A stretch of DNA of 64,000 nt, from the NCBI RefSeq assembly GCF_029201445.1, contig NZ_CP102381.1, positions 1,612,001 to 1,676,000 on the forward strand, written 5' to 3'. Within the stretch, counting starts at the first letter, position 1. Every line of letters begins with the position of its first letter. The translations under genes were made by a program, and so were the position numbers. Of this stretch, positions 9,167 through 17,204 are shown piece by piece. The DNA is from Thiomicrorhabdus lithotrophica. Its GTDB lineage: Bacteria > Pseudomonadota > Gammaproteobacteria > Thiomicrospirales > Thiomicrospiraceae. Under the pieces are notes generated by a model. The model saw only the letters and a list, made by a program, of their open reading frames with translations. It did no database searches and was not told the DNA's origin.

Positions 9167-11425
9167 ATGATTAACGATTTTAAACAAATAGATTCACTTA
9201 GCCCCTCTGATTTTGAATTTTTTGTAAAAGAGGTTTTTGAAGATGCTGGGTGGAGTGATGCTGTAATAACTCAAGTGGGAAAAGAATATTCCCATGGCGA
9301 CGGTGGAGTTGATATCTTTGCTTATAAGAATCGAAGAAAGTTTGCCATTGAGGTAAAGCAAAGAAATATAAGGAATGCGGTAGATACCAAAGCTTTAAAT
9401 CAATTAGTTACTGGTGCAAGGCTTGCTAGCGTACAAAACATGATTCTTGTCACTAACTCCTACTTTACTTCCGAGGTAAAGGTACGAGCATTGAAGTTAG
9501 GCGTTGAATTATTTGATCGTGATGGGCTACAAAACTTGTGGATTGAAAAGCATTCTGAGGTTGGTCGGAACATTAAAATGCGCCAATATCAACAGACGAT
9601 AAATGATGAAGCATATGCCAAAATTAAAGAACAGAAAACCAAACTACTTATCGAAATGGCAACAGGGCTAGGCAAAACCTACACTGTGGCAAACCTTGTA
9701 AAGACATTGATAAAAGATGAAAGTTCTTACATAAAAAAAGTATTATTTTTAGCTCACCAAGTTGAAATCCTTCTTCAGTCGGTAACTGCATTCAAAAACA
9801 TTCTAGGCATTGGCACCTACTCATTCTCAGCTTGCTTTAATGGCGCCTCACCTGAAAACACTGACTTTGTATTTGGTTCGTTTGACACTTTCTACTCCAA
9901 AATTAATGAACTTAAAGAGGATGAGTTTGATCTTGTCATCGTAGATGAAGCACACCATGTACCAGCAAGAACATATTCACAAGTTGTTGATTTCTTACAA
10001 CCACAGATACTTATTGGTCTAACAGCGACACCATTTAGAGAAGACTTAAAAAGTGTTACGGAATTTTTTGGAGGTAATGATGGCCATATCGGGAAGTATG
10101 ATTTAGCTTGGGCTCTAAAACATAACAAGTTAGCGTTCCCTAAATACAAAGTTATGCTTGATGACTTGAATAACGGACAGCTTGAAATGCTTAAAAATGG
10201 AATGTCTGTATCTGATGTAGATAAGTCATTATTTTTGCATAAAAAAGATGAAGAAATAGTCCGATTGATAGAAAAGGAAGTTTCTCAAGAGAACCTTCAA
10301 ATTCCAAAGGGAATCGTTTTCTGTAAAAGCATTGAACATATGCAATACATGATTAAATTCTTTAAACCAGGTGCAGCGACACTGGTCCATTCTAAAATGC
10401 CCGATTCTCAACGAAGAGAAAATATACGCTCCTTTCGAGAAGGAGACCATAGTTACATACTTGTTTGCGACCTCTTTAATGAAGGGATTGATATTCCAGA
10501 AACGAACCTACTTGTTTTTATTAGATATACAGGCTCAAAAACTGTTTGGCTTCAACAATTAGGGCGAGGTTTGAGAAAAACAAAATCTAAAGAATTTGTA
10601 GTAGTATTAGACTTTGTAGGTTCTTTAGAAAGGCTCAATGAAGTTCATTCATTGGCTGAAAGCATCAGAAGCACACCTATTGACAAGAATAATTACGAAG
10701 AAAGATATAAACCAGAAAAACAAGAAAGGGGAAAAAAATCTGTAATTCATAATGACTATATAGAAGTTACATACAACGAAGCAGCCGCAGACGTCCTCGA
10801 ACTAATAAAAAACCTTAATTACAGGTTGAACTTCAGAGCGGAAGCTTTAAACCTCATCAGACATTTCTATGAAACTGAAGGTCATTTTCCTGATTTCTAT
10901 AAGATAGAAGAGGTACTTAAAGGCCTGACCCGAGACCAAATCAATACTCTATTTGGTTCTTATTTATCTTTTCTTATAATAGCCTTCAATCTAAGCACTT
11001 TCGACTCAAAATTAGCATTCATACATGAAAAACTCCATAACATTTTAAGAAAATTTGAAGAAAGTGGTTTCACTCCAAGCCATAAAGCTATTAGTCAGGA
11101 ATCAATTTTTCAGCACCTTCCACTGTTCACAGAGAAGGAGGTAAATAGCATTTTGAAGCGAAACACTGCTCATAAAGAACGTCACATAGCAGAAATCACA
11201 GAACACACTGAAATCGCCTCTAAGAAAATTCACGAAGCTGCAGTTTTAAAAAACCCTATTCAACAAAAAGAAACTGACATCGAAAAAATAGTACTTTTAG
11301 AAAAATACAAACATCTTGAAAAAGTATCTGACTTGAGAAATGTACCAGATACTGACATGAAAAACATTAAACGTCTTTTTAAATCAAAACTTCTATTTTT
11401 AAAGGTAATCGAAAATGCAAAATAA
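9167..11425 (+). CDS. Mrr-type nuclease/SF2 helicase fusion
   Basis: Protein of 752 aa. Residues 1-110 form an Mrr-like PD-(D/E)xK nuclease domain: HGDGGVDIF (D49) and AIEVKQR (E62, K64). An SF2 helicase follows: Walker A-like ATGLGKT at about 165, DEAH at 260-263, LTATP at 285-289, and the arginine-finger motif QQLGRGLRK at about 462. The last 250 residues are helical and of unknown function. Such fusions cleave or remodel foreign DNA in restriction-like defence; the specific target is unknown. It overlaps the next gene by 11 bp, so the two proteins probably act together. No methyltransferase is adjacent, which argues against a standard modification-dependent pair. Confidence 0.85.
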   Translation: MINDFKQIDSLSPSDFEFFVKEVFEDAGWSDAVITQVGKEYSHGDGGVDIFAYKNRRKFAIEVKQRNIRNAVDTKALNQLVTGARLASVQNMILVTNSYFTSEVKVRALKLGVELFDRDGLQNLWIEKHSEVGRNIKMRQYQQTINDEAYAKIKEQKTKLLIEMATGLGKTYTVANLVKTLIKDESSYIKKVLFLAHQVEILLQSVTAFKNILGIGTYSFSACFNGASPENTDFVFGSFDTFYSKINELKEDEFDLVIVDEAHHVPARTYSQVVDFLQPQILIGLTATPFREDLKSVTEFFGGNDGHIGKYDLAWALKHNKLAFPKYKVMLDDLNNGQLEMLKNGMSVSDVDKSLFLHKKDEEIVRLIEKEVSQENLQIPKGIVFCKSIEHMQYMIKFFKPGAATLVHSKMPDSQRRENIRSFREGDHSYILVCDLFNEGIDIPETNLLVFIRYTGSKTVWLQQLGRGLRKTKSKEFVVVLDFVGSLERLNEVHSLAESIRSTPIDKNNYEERYKPEKQERGKKSVIHNDYIEVTYNEAAADVLELIKNLNYRLNFRAEALNLIRHFYETEGHFPDFYKIEEVLKGLTRDQINTLFGSYLSFLIIAFNLSTFDSKLAFIHEKLHNILRKFEESGFTPSHKAISQESIFQHLPLFTEKEVNSILKRNTAHKERHIAEITEHTEIASKKIHEAAVLKNPIQQKETDIEKIVLLEKYKHLEKVSDLRNVPDTDMKNIKRLFKSKLLFLKVIENAK

Positions 11426-13547
11426 ATCTTTTTCAGATTATATTGAATTGTGTGAATTCGTTAAAAAATTTGATGTTGTTGTGGACCATAACTTTGAAAA
11501 ATTAACAAAAAAGATTTTTGCATTAGTGGATTCAAGAGTCTTGCCTATAAAAACAGTGACTATTGAAGCAATACTAGAGCTTTCCGCAATAAACCTAATA
11601 AAAATAAAAGGCTTGGGTTCAGGGTATGCATTCCTACTTGAAGAAGTGCAGAAGAAACTTTCTAACAAAAAATTTGACCCCCTTGAAGTATTAAATGCTT
11701 CTCAGAAGATATGCTTCTGTCAATCATTAATCAGAGATTTGCGGATAAGTCATAAGGGTCTCAATTCCCAAGAAAATAAATACCTAAATAATCTGGTCAA
11801 AGATGTGGGAGATTTAGGGTTAATTGACATTCTAGAACTAGACAAGGAACTACTTCAACAGCAAAAAGGCTATGGAAAAGCTAAAATCCAAATAATTTCT
11901 GAGTTAAAAGATAAAGTCTTCTTAGAGATGTTGGCCGTTTCAAAATTAGGTAGAAATTTCAAGTACGGTCAGTCTGACTTAATTATATCTATGAAATCTA
12001 GCTTTTATTCGGAGTTAGATCTTGAAGAAGCCATAATTGACGAAATTGAAGACTTTGCTCTTGATTTACCTGACAAAGAAAGTCAGATATTCCTTTCAAG
12101 ACTAGGATTTAATCATAAAATTGTCACCTTGGAAGAATTAGGCCAGAAATATGGTCTTACAAGGGAAAGAGTTCGACAGGTTGACAAAAAATTATTTAAT
12201 CAATTTATTAAAAGATTCACAATTTCTTTGGAGTTCATCAAGAATAGAATTCTTTATGAAACTGAAGATAAATTTCTTACCATGCCTATTTTGTATTCTC
12301 TTTTTGATCGAGAACAAAGCTTTTATGCATTTTTTTCACGGCTTCTACAAAAGAATGACGAGTTCGATGTAGATGAATTTAAACCATTAACAAACCAGAC
12401 ATTACTTGAAGATTTCTGTACTCAAAATAAATCACCATATGATAAAGACCACCTAATCAATGAACTGATTTCTAACACTGGAATGAACTTTATCAAGGCT
12501 TCCATTACCGTAGACTATCTTTTAGATCAAGGTATATTTACTCAAAACGTCGATGGTCGATACCAACCATCAAAATTAGGAAAAAAAGAAGCTTTAGCAC
12601 ATGTGCTATTAAGCTTTCCTAATGGTCTACCCTGGAAAGATGCGGCCCTTGTGACAAATAGCAAACAGTATTCCAGAAGTAATATATACACAGATAGGCT
12701 AGATAGTGCTTTTATTTCATCTGAATATATCTACCAATCTGGAAGTGGAACTTATAGGCACGTAATTTTTTCTGATTTGAATGATGTAGATATCGATCAA
12801 ATCATTCTTGATTCAAAATATTTTCTCGAGGCACTTCCTGAGAAATCCTGCCATTTAAATGAGTTCTTTAAAACCTATGACAGTAAAATTGGCTATTTTG
12901 AATTAAGACACTTACTTAGAGAATACGGTAATGTTCATGGAATATACTTCAACGGACGCTCTAATAAAGATAGTATTTCATTGAATGAAAATGCCAACCT
13001 TGGTGGTCAGCGAGAATTAATCGTAAATCTGCTAAATAATGCCTCTGGGCCTCTTTCTAAGACTGAAATTGCTCAACAGATTCGAAGTCAAAGCTTAAAG
13101 CATGCAAACTTTTACATACATGAGCTAATGAATGAAAAGAAAGTCATTCGTGTTGAAAACATGCAATATTCAACACCTGAAAAAATGTTCAAAGATATTA
13201 ATATTGATACTCTTCTTTCTCAAATTAAAGAACTCGTAACTCATGCATCCACCCCTGTTGAAGCAGATGTAGTTCGACAAAAATTAAACGCCAAAAACAA
13301 CTTAAGCTATTCCAAATATTTTTATTTATCGTTAGCCGATGTATACTTGGATGTAGTAAATTTATATAGAGTCAAAGGCTTTCTATCTTCAACTCCTATC
13401 GAATTTAATGGTTTATCAGGATTAACCAATCTTGTATGTGATAAAGAACTTTCGTTCAGAGAGAATACTGAGATTGTTAAAAACAAGGTTCTAATCACAA
13501 ATACTGTGGCAGACTCCGCTGTCTCTCAATTCTATTACATTAGGTAG
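11415..13547 (+). CDS. Protein with sigma-70 region-4-like HTH and alpha-CTD-like HhH
   Basis: Protein of 710 aa. Residues 47-82 (ILELSAINLIKIKGLGSG...) resemble the helix-hairpin-helix of the RNA polymerase alpha C-terminal domain, and a second HhH-like stretch lies near 147-169 (QQKGYGKAKIQII). Residues 220-262 match sigma-70 region 4: DKESQIFLSRLGF, then TLEELGQKYGLTRERVRQV. Further winged-helix-like segments lie toward the C-terminus (about 535-600). NCBI-style names for such proteins are 'sigma factor-like helix-turn-helix DNA-binding protein'. It overlaps the Mrr-helicase by 11 bp. I infer a DNA-recognition or transcription-sensing partner of the helicase. No characterised defence system with this pairing comes to mind. 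Confidence 0.7.
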   Translation: MQNKSFSDYIELCEFVKKFDVVVDHNFEKLTKKIFALVDSRVLPIKTVTIEAILELSAINLIKIKGLGSGYAFLLEEVQKKLSNKKFDPLEVLNASQKICFCQSLIRDLRISHKGLNSQENKYLNNLVKDVGDLGLIDILELDKELLQQQKGYGKAKIQIISELKDKVFLEMLAVSKLGRNFKYGQSDLIISMKSSFYSELDLEEAIIDEIEDFALDLPDKESQIFLSRLGFNHKIVTLEELGQKYGLTRERVRQVDKKLFNQFIKRFTISLEFIKNRILYETEDKFLTMPILYSLFDREQSFYAFFSRLLQKNDEFDVDEFKPLTNQTLLEDFCTQNKSPYDKDHLINELISNTGMNFIKASITVDYLLDQGIFTQNVDGRYQPSKLGKKEALAHVLLSFPNGLPWKDAALVTNSKQYSRSNIYTDRLDSAFISSEYIYQSGSGTYRHVIFSDLNDVDIDQIILDSKYFLEALPEKSCHLNEFFKTYDSKIGYFELRHLLREYGNVHGIYFNGRSNKDSISLNENANLGGQRELIVNLLNNASGPLSKTEIAQQIRSQSLKHANFYIHELMNEKKVIRVENMQYSTPEKMFKDINIDTLLSQIKELVTHASTPVEADVVRQKLNAKNNLSYSKYFYLSLADVYLDVVNLYRVKGFLSSTPIEFNGLSGLTNLVCDKELSFRENTEIVKNKVLITNTVADSAVSQFYYIR

Positions 13548-13576
13548 TAACTCCTATGAACCAAGAATGGATTCTT

Positions 13577-13618
13577 CAAGAATAATTGGGGGCAGAGTAA
13601 AATTAATTTTTATTCTTG
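13577..13618. repeat. Hairpin with GGGGCAGAGTAAA core
   Basis: A 9-bp perfect inverted repeat (CAAGAATAA at 13577, TTATTCTTG at 13610) encloses TTGGGGGCAGAGTAAAATT. Related cores, on the opposite strand, occur at 18941 and 19451. It sits just after the 710-aa gene and may terminate it or be a REP/MITE-type remnant. Confidence 0.5.
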
Positions 13619-13636
13619 AGAAAAATGAGCGAATTC

Positions 13637-13648
13637 ACCAGGCCTGGT
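13637..13648. repeat. ACCAGGCCTGGT palindrome
   Basis: Exact intergenic copy, extended by one base pair to CACCAGGCCTGGTG. It is the only exact copy inside the island. Confidence 0.8.
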
Positions 13649-13673
13649 GTAATTTAAGCTAAATAACAGGCAT

Positions 13674-13767
13674 AAAAAAACCAGACATCTCATAAGAGAA
13701 TATCTGGCTTTAGAATGTGGTAGCGGGGGCTGGATTTGAACCAACGACCTTCGGGTTATGAGCCACT
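13674..13767. repeat. Internal island boundary repeat (att copy 2)
   Basis: Second copy of the tRNA-derived att sequence. Positions 13703-13765 match att copy 1 exactly over the end of the terminator and the 47-nt tRNA fragment. The left arm of the terminator hairpin has diverged (CCAGACATCTC...) but still pairs. The A/C-rich arm to about 13840 resembles that of copy 1. It separates the left and right island modules. Confidence 0.85.
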
Positions 13768-13901
13768 ATTTATAACAATATCAATAACTTAACAGCACTT
13801 TCAACAACCCGAACAATTGTTAATCCTACTTTAATCAACTTTAAAGACAAACATTCAATATAATAATCAATAAATCTTATTTATGGCTCAACTTATTAAT
13901 C

Positions 13902-14528
13902 ATGGAAAAACTAATTACTCGTTCTCAAGAATTCCATGAATTAATGGAAGGATTGTTAAATTATTCGCCTTATGAAGCTTGCCTTCGAGGAGACATTAGT
14001 AGAGTACTTAGTAGTGCGGCATTTGAACATGCCGAAAGCATTCGAGGGCTTTTGTTAATTGGCAACGCAAGTTCAGCAGCTTCGCTACTTAGATTACAGT
14101 ATGAGTATTTAGTCAGAGCTATTTGGATTACCCATAGTGCTCCCGATTTAATCGTTGAAAAGCTGAGTGCTGAATTAAATTCAGAGAATGCAAAAAAAGC
14201 CAACAAATTACCAATGCTTTCAAAAATGTTAGAAGACCTTGAAAAAACAGGCCCCAAAAATGCTGTTGACCCTTTAATAGAATTTAAAACATATTTATGG
14301 AAAGAATTGAGTTCATTTGTGCATGGTGGCTTTCACCTTATTCATAGACACGGTGATGGGTATCCAGACTGGCTGGTAGAAACCATATTACGATCATCGA
14401 ACAACCTTAATGGCATGAACGGTTATTTCATTTCAATTATGACTGGAGACATACCATTGTCTAAAAGTGTCCATGCTTCTTTTGAAGATTTCATGGATTG
14501 TTGCATACCAAAACCGAAAACCCAGTAA
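13902..14528 (+). CDS. DUF6988-like helical protein
   Basis: Helical protein of 208 aa. Segments such as AAFEHAESIRGLLLIGNASS, LLRLQYEYLVRAIWI and SFVHGGFHLIHRHGDG resemble proteins grouped as DUF6988. I am only moderately sure of the family name. Function is unknown; members often occur in islands and near defence genes, and the conserved SFVHGG segment could be an active or binding site. No close operon partner: it stands alone on the plus strand after att copy 2, with a degenerate att copy following it. Confidence 0.55.
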   Translation: MEKLITRSQEFHELMEGLLNYSPYEACLRGDISRVLSSAAFEHAESIRGLLLIGNASSAASLLRLQYEYLVRAIWITHSAPDLIVEKLSAELNSENAKKANKLPMLSKMLEDLEKTGPKNAVDPLIEFKTYLWKELSSFVHGGFHLIHRHGDGYPDWLVETILRSSNNLNGMNGYFISIMTGDIPLSKSVHASFEDFMDCCIPKPKTQ

Positions 14529-14565
14529 AACCCTATAAATCAATTGGTCAAAAACAAAACATTCT

Positions 14566-14650
14566 TCGATTTATGAGATGCTTCATGCAATCAAATCAAC
14601 AACCTAACAATATTATCGATAACCCAAATGCCCAATAAAATTATTTAACG
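14566..14650. repeat. Degenerate att-like remnant (copy 3)
   Basis: Reads CGATTTATGAG, then ATCAACAACCTAACAAT and GATAACCCAAA. These elements keep the order and spacing of CGGGTTATGAG, ATCAACAACTTAACAAC and GCAACCCGAA in att copy 1. The acceptor end of the tRNA is lost. Probably the scar of an older insertion. Confidence 0.4.
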
Positions 14651-14804
14651 CAACTTAAGCCTTTTCTGCTAAAAGTTAATTTTCATCTACCATAGCCCAA
14701 ACAACTATTTTTACCAAACCGCGTCACTTATTTTTGATTGCTCAATTTCTGATAATAAAGGTGTAGCAAGAAAGCTACTTATTCAATTTAAATGGAGAAT
14801 ATTC

Positions 14805-14927
14805 ATGTCAAAAGCTAATCAATCAGGACAACCATCATCACACCCAGGAAACGGTGGAAATTGGCCTAGTACAACAGGTAATTCATCAGGAAGTGGCAGA
14901 GGAAACGCTCCTACAAAAGGTAAATAA
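14805..14927 (+). CDS. 40-aa Gly/Ser/Pro-rich miniprotein
   Basis: Starts MSKANQSGQPSS, contains HPGNGGNWP and ends with a basic tail of SGSGRGNAPTKGK type. It has a good ribosome binding site (TGGAG, 8 nt before the ATG) and a strong terminator 12 bp after the stop, which supports real expression. The composition suggests an unstructured peptide. A fragment of a second copy survives next to the IS at 8.9 kb. I recall similar short PSSTGKPSGGGRGN-type peptides in proteobacterial islands, but none with a known function. Too short to be found by most gene callers. Confidence 0.65.
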   Translation: MSKANQSGQPSSHPGNGGNWPSTTGNSSGSGRGNAPTKGK

Positions 14928-14938
14928 TTATCTTTCTA

Positions 14939-14968
14939 GAGGGAGCTAATTTATTGCTCCCTCTTTTT
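14939..14968 (+). terminator. Rho-independent terminator after the miniprotein gene
   Basis: GAGGGAGC (14939-14946) pairs with GCTCCCTC (14956-14963) around a 9-nt loop, followed by TTTTT. It overlaps the 3' end of the convergent 353-aa gene. Confidence 0.85.
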
Positions 14969-16012
14969 ATAGATTTCATAGTTTTTAAGGAAGTGGTATT
15001 CGTATGTATTAAATACTTCTTGAGGAATTTTTGCTAGACCATTTGGCTTACCCGATACCTTGTTCATCCATCTCAAGACTTCCTGCAAAGCAAACGTTAT
15101 GTTTAGCTTAATCAACTCCCGCAATATTAGATCTTTACTTTGGCTTTTAGTAATCGCTTTCAACCAGTCCAAGGTATCATCAGATATAAGTAAATCTAAA
15201 CTTGGTCGATGCTGCCCTGCTAACCATTTTTTTAATTTTCTAGCTCTATCTTCTATATCGGTCTCAGACTTTGTAGGAATCACGTCAGCAACCTCTTCCT
15301 GAGAATTAATATCAAATCTATTTTGCCAATCAACTACTAACTTTTTAAATGGCAAGACCCATTTACCATCAACATATTCTGGTAAATATGAAATCACATC
15401 AGATTTGTCGGTTACTTGCAGTTCGTATGACGACTTTAAATCAATTTCCCATGCTGCGATTAAGTGCAAAATAACAGACAGTTGACCCAAAAACTGATAT
15501 TGCTTCATATTTTCTATAGATGGAATATATGAAAGTTTATATGGTGCTAAAATAAATTCAACAGCATATTGTGAACTCCAAAAGTGCAAGTTTTTGTCTG
15601 TAGAATCTCTTTCAGGTTGAAAGCATCTACAACTAAGCTGACTATCTTTTATCAATAATTCATAGGCTCTAGACAAAAAGAAATCTTCTGAACCATTACC
15701 TTTAAAAGACAGATTCACATACTCCCAAAGTACGTGAAAAAATGAACATTTATCTGGTAGTTGGCTCTGGCTCTTAACTTTCGGCACATCAAGATTAGAT
15801 AGGCGCTTCATCATCGTCTTAGTTATATCACCTGTCATCATTTTTCTATAAGTTTTTTCTACAAAAGGGTCAATACCAGTACTTTCAAGGGCAGTGATAT
15901 GGCTCTTATGAGGAAATAAATCTTTGAACCCAAGAAAGCTGAAGAAAACATTGGGGTGGATAAAAAAAGAATATTCTGCAGAATAAATTAATTTTTGTTT
16001 TTTATTTGCCAT
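14951..16012 (-). CDS. Hypothetical protein, no family recognised
   Basis: Protein of 353 aa, mixed composition, no signal peptide or transmembrane segment. Visible features are an aromatic N-terminus (YSAEYSFFIHPNVFFSFLGF), a Cys-containing stretch (SQLSCRCFQPERD) and a C-terminal helical half ending EIYKKREQ. I cannot identify a catalytic motif. It is convergent with the miniprotein gene, whose terminator overlaps its stop codon, and is transcribed in the same direction as the Septu genes further right. An att-like remnant lies just upstream, so this gene with its neighbours at 13.9-15 kb may be a separate insertion. Confidence 0.6.
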   Translation of the reverse strand: MANKKQKLIYSAEYSFFIHPNVFFSFLGFKDLFPHKSHITALESTGIDPFVEKTYRKMMTGDITKTMMKRLSNLDVPKVKSQSQLPDKCSFFHVLWEYVNLSFKGNGSEDFFLSRAYELLIKDSQLSCRCFQPERDSTDKNLHFWSSQYAVEFILAPYKLSYIPSIENMKQYQFLGQLSVILHLIAAWEIDLKSSYELQVTDKSDVISYLPEYVDGKWVLPFKKLVVDWQNRFDINSQEEVADVIPTKSETDIEDRARKLKKWLAGQHRPSLDLLISDDTLDWLKAITKSQSKDLILRELIKLNITFALQEVLRWMNKVSGKPNGLAKIPQEVFNTYEYHFLKNYEIYKKREQ

Positions 16013-16099
16013 CTACCTAAAGCATCCAAGAAAGTAAAAAGGAGAATTAATATTCTTACTTAATTTTCAATAAATTACGACTTATCCCTACTTTAAAAA

Positions 16100-16205
16100 A
16101 CCTACGAATTATGAGCCATCATTTTCAATATTTTCAATAAGTTAACAACCCTCTCAGCCATTCTTAATATGTTAAACATAATTAACACTACTTTAGATTC
16201 TTTTA
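16100..16205. repeat. Degenerate att-like remnant (copy 4)
   Basis: CGAATTATGAGCCATC, TTTCAATAAGTTAACAAC and ATTAACACTACTTTAGA follow the layout of att copies 1 and 2 (CGGGTTATGAGCCACT, ATCAATAACTTAACA, ATCCTACTTTAAT). Only the central tRNA part and the arm are left. Confidence 0.45.
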
Positions 16206-16560
16206 GCCCTAGAGAAACGTTGGTCATATTTTTTTGACAAAATGTTCGCATGCTGAAACAACTACCGGATTTTTCGTTTCTTGATATAACTGTAAAACTA
16301 GATTTTTAGCTTCTTTGGATGAACTCTTCGTAACCATTTCAACTATATCTTCTTCAAATAATTGAACTTCTAGCTTAGCTGATTAAATACCTTTCAAGAT
16401 TTCACCTAGCTTTCTCGGTGAAACTGTATTTTTAAAAGAATGATCAAACCTTCCATTTTTAAGAGCTCTTTTATAGCATTTCTTACCTTAAGCTTTTCCA
16501 TTAGCGTTTCTAAAAACGAGGCTAGTACTGCTAACTCTACAATCAATGTGGTTACATAAA
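16199..16560 (-). pseudogene. Decayed coding remnant
   Basis: On the minus strand an open stretch reads SAKLEVQLFEEDIVEMVTKS, continues through KEAKNLVLQLYQETKNPVVV and reaches ACEHFVKK. It then shifts frame within an A-run before YDQRFSRAKRI. Upstream, in other frames, further coding-like helices appear (ASFLETLMEKLKVRNAIK). Stops and frameshifts break it. The parent gene is not recognised. Confidence 0.4.
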
Positions 16561-16574
16561 TGTACGTTTTTCCA

Positions 16575-17204
16575 CTAATTCCAATTTTTAGCTATACTGA
16601 TAGCAACAGGTGAAAAGCTCTCTAGCCTGCCAAGCTTAGCAGTGCTCAATTCATCAATTAATAAACTAACTATTTCATCATCCTCTAAGTCATTAGATGG
16701 ATTATTAATCCCGCTAGTTAAAAAAAGAGCTTCAATAAAACGCTTTCTCTTTTCGATTAATACTCTATTATTAACTTCCAAATCACCAAGGTTAAGAATT
16801 CTTACAGCCTCAATAGCATCATCATCCAAACCTTTTATTCGCCCACTTAAAAAGTATTTAAACCTGTCCTCCCAATCATTATCAAGTGGAGTCAACGGAA
16901 GCAATTGAGAACCATGAGAAGAGTCACATTGATTCCGATTAGTGCAACTTGCAACAATATTGCTAAAATCCAAAGCTAGAGTAGGGTTAGCATTTCTAGG
17001 AATAACATGCTCATTCATACAATCTTTGTTTTCACCAGTTATACTCTGACAACAATAAGCACATAAATAATGCTGCTCTTCCAAACATTTCAGTCGAATA
17101 TCTTCCCTTTCAACATGAGTTAAATTGTCATAAGTTCCCCTTGGATTTGCTCGCCTCCAATTAGTCAAACTTGTAGGTTCAATACTCTTAATTATTTTTT
17201 TCAT
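16575..17204 (-). CDS. ptuB: Septu HNH nuclease PtuB
   Basis: HNH endonuclease of 209 aa in the TIGR02646/PtuB group. It begins IKSIEPTSLTNWRRANP and has the zinc and catalytic pattern CAYCCQSI, NEHVIPRN, FSNIVASCTNRNQCD, then LLPLTP. In Septu the PtuB nuclease works with the PtuA ATPase to degrade phage DNA. The start overlaps ptuA by 17 bp, which supports a coupled two-gene operon. TIGR02646 nucleases also occur in some retrons, but I see no reverse transcriptase or msr/msd-like RNA nearby, so plain Septu is the better reading. Confidence 0.85.
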   Translation of the reverse strand: MKKIIKSIEPTSLTNWRRANPRGTYDNLTHVEREDIRLKCLEEQHYLCAYCCQSITGENKDCMNEHVIPRNANPTLALDFSNIVASCTNRNQCDSSHGSQLLPLTPLDNDWEDRFKYFLSGRIKGLDDDAIEAVRILNLGDLEVNNRVLIEKRKRFIEALFLTSGINNPSNDLEDDEIVSLLIDELSTAKLGRLESFSPVAISIAKNWN

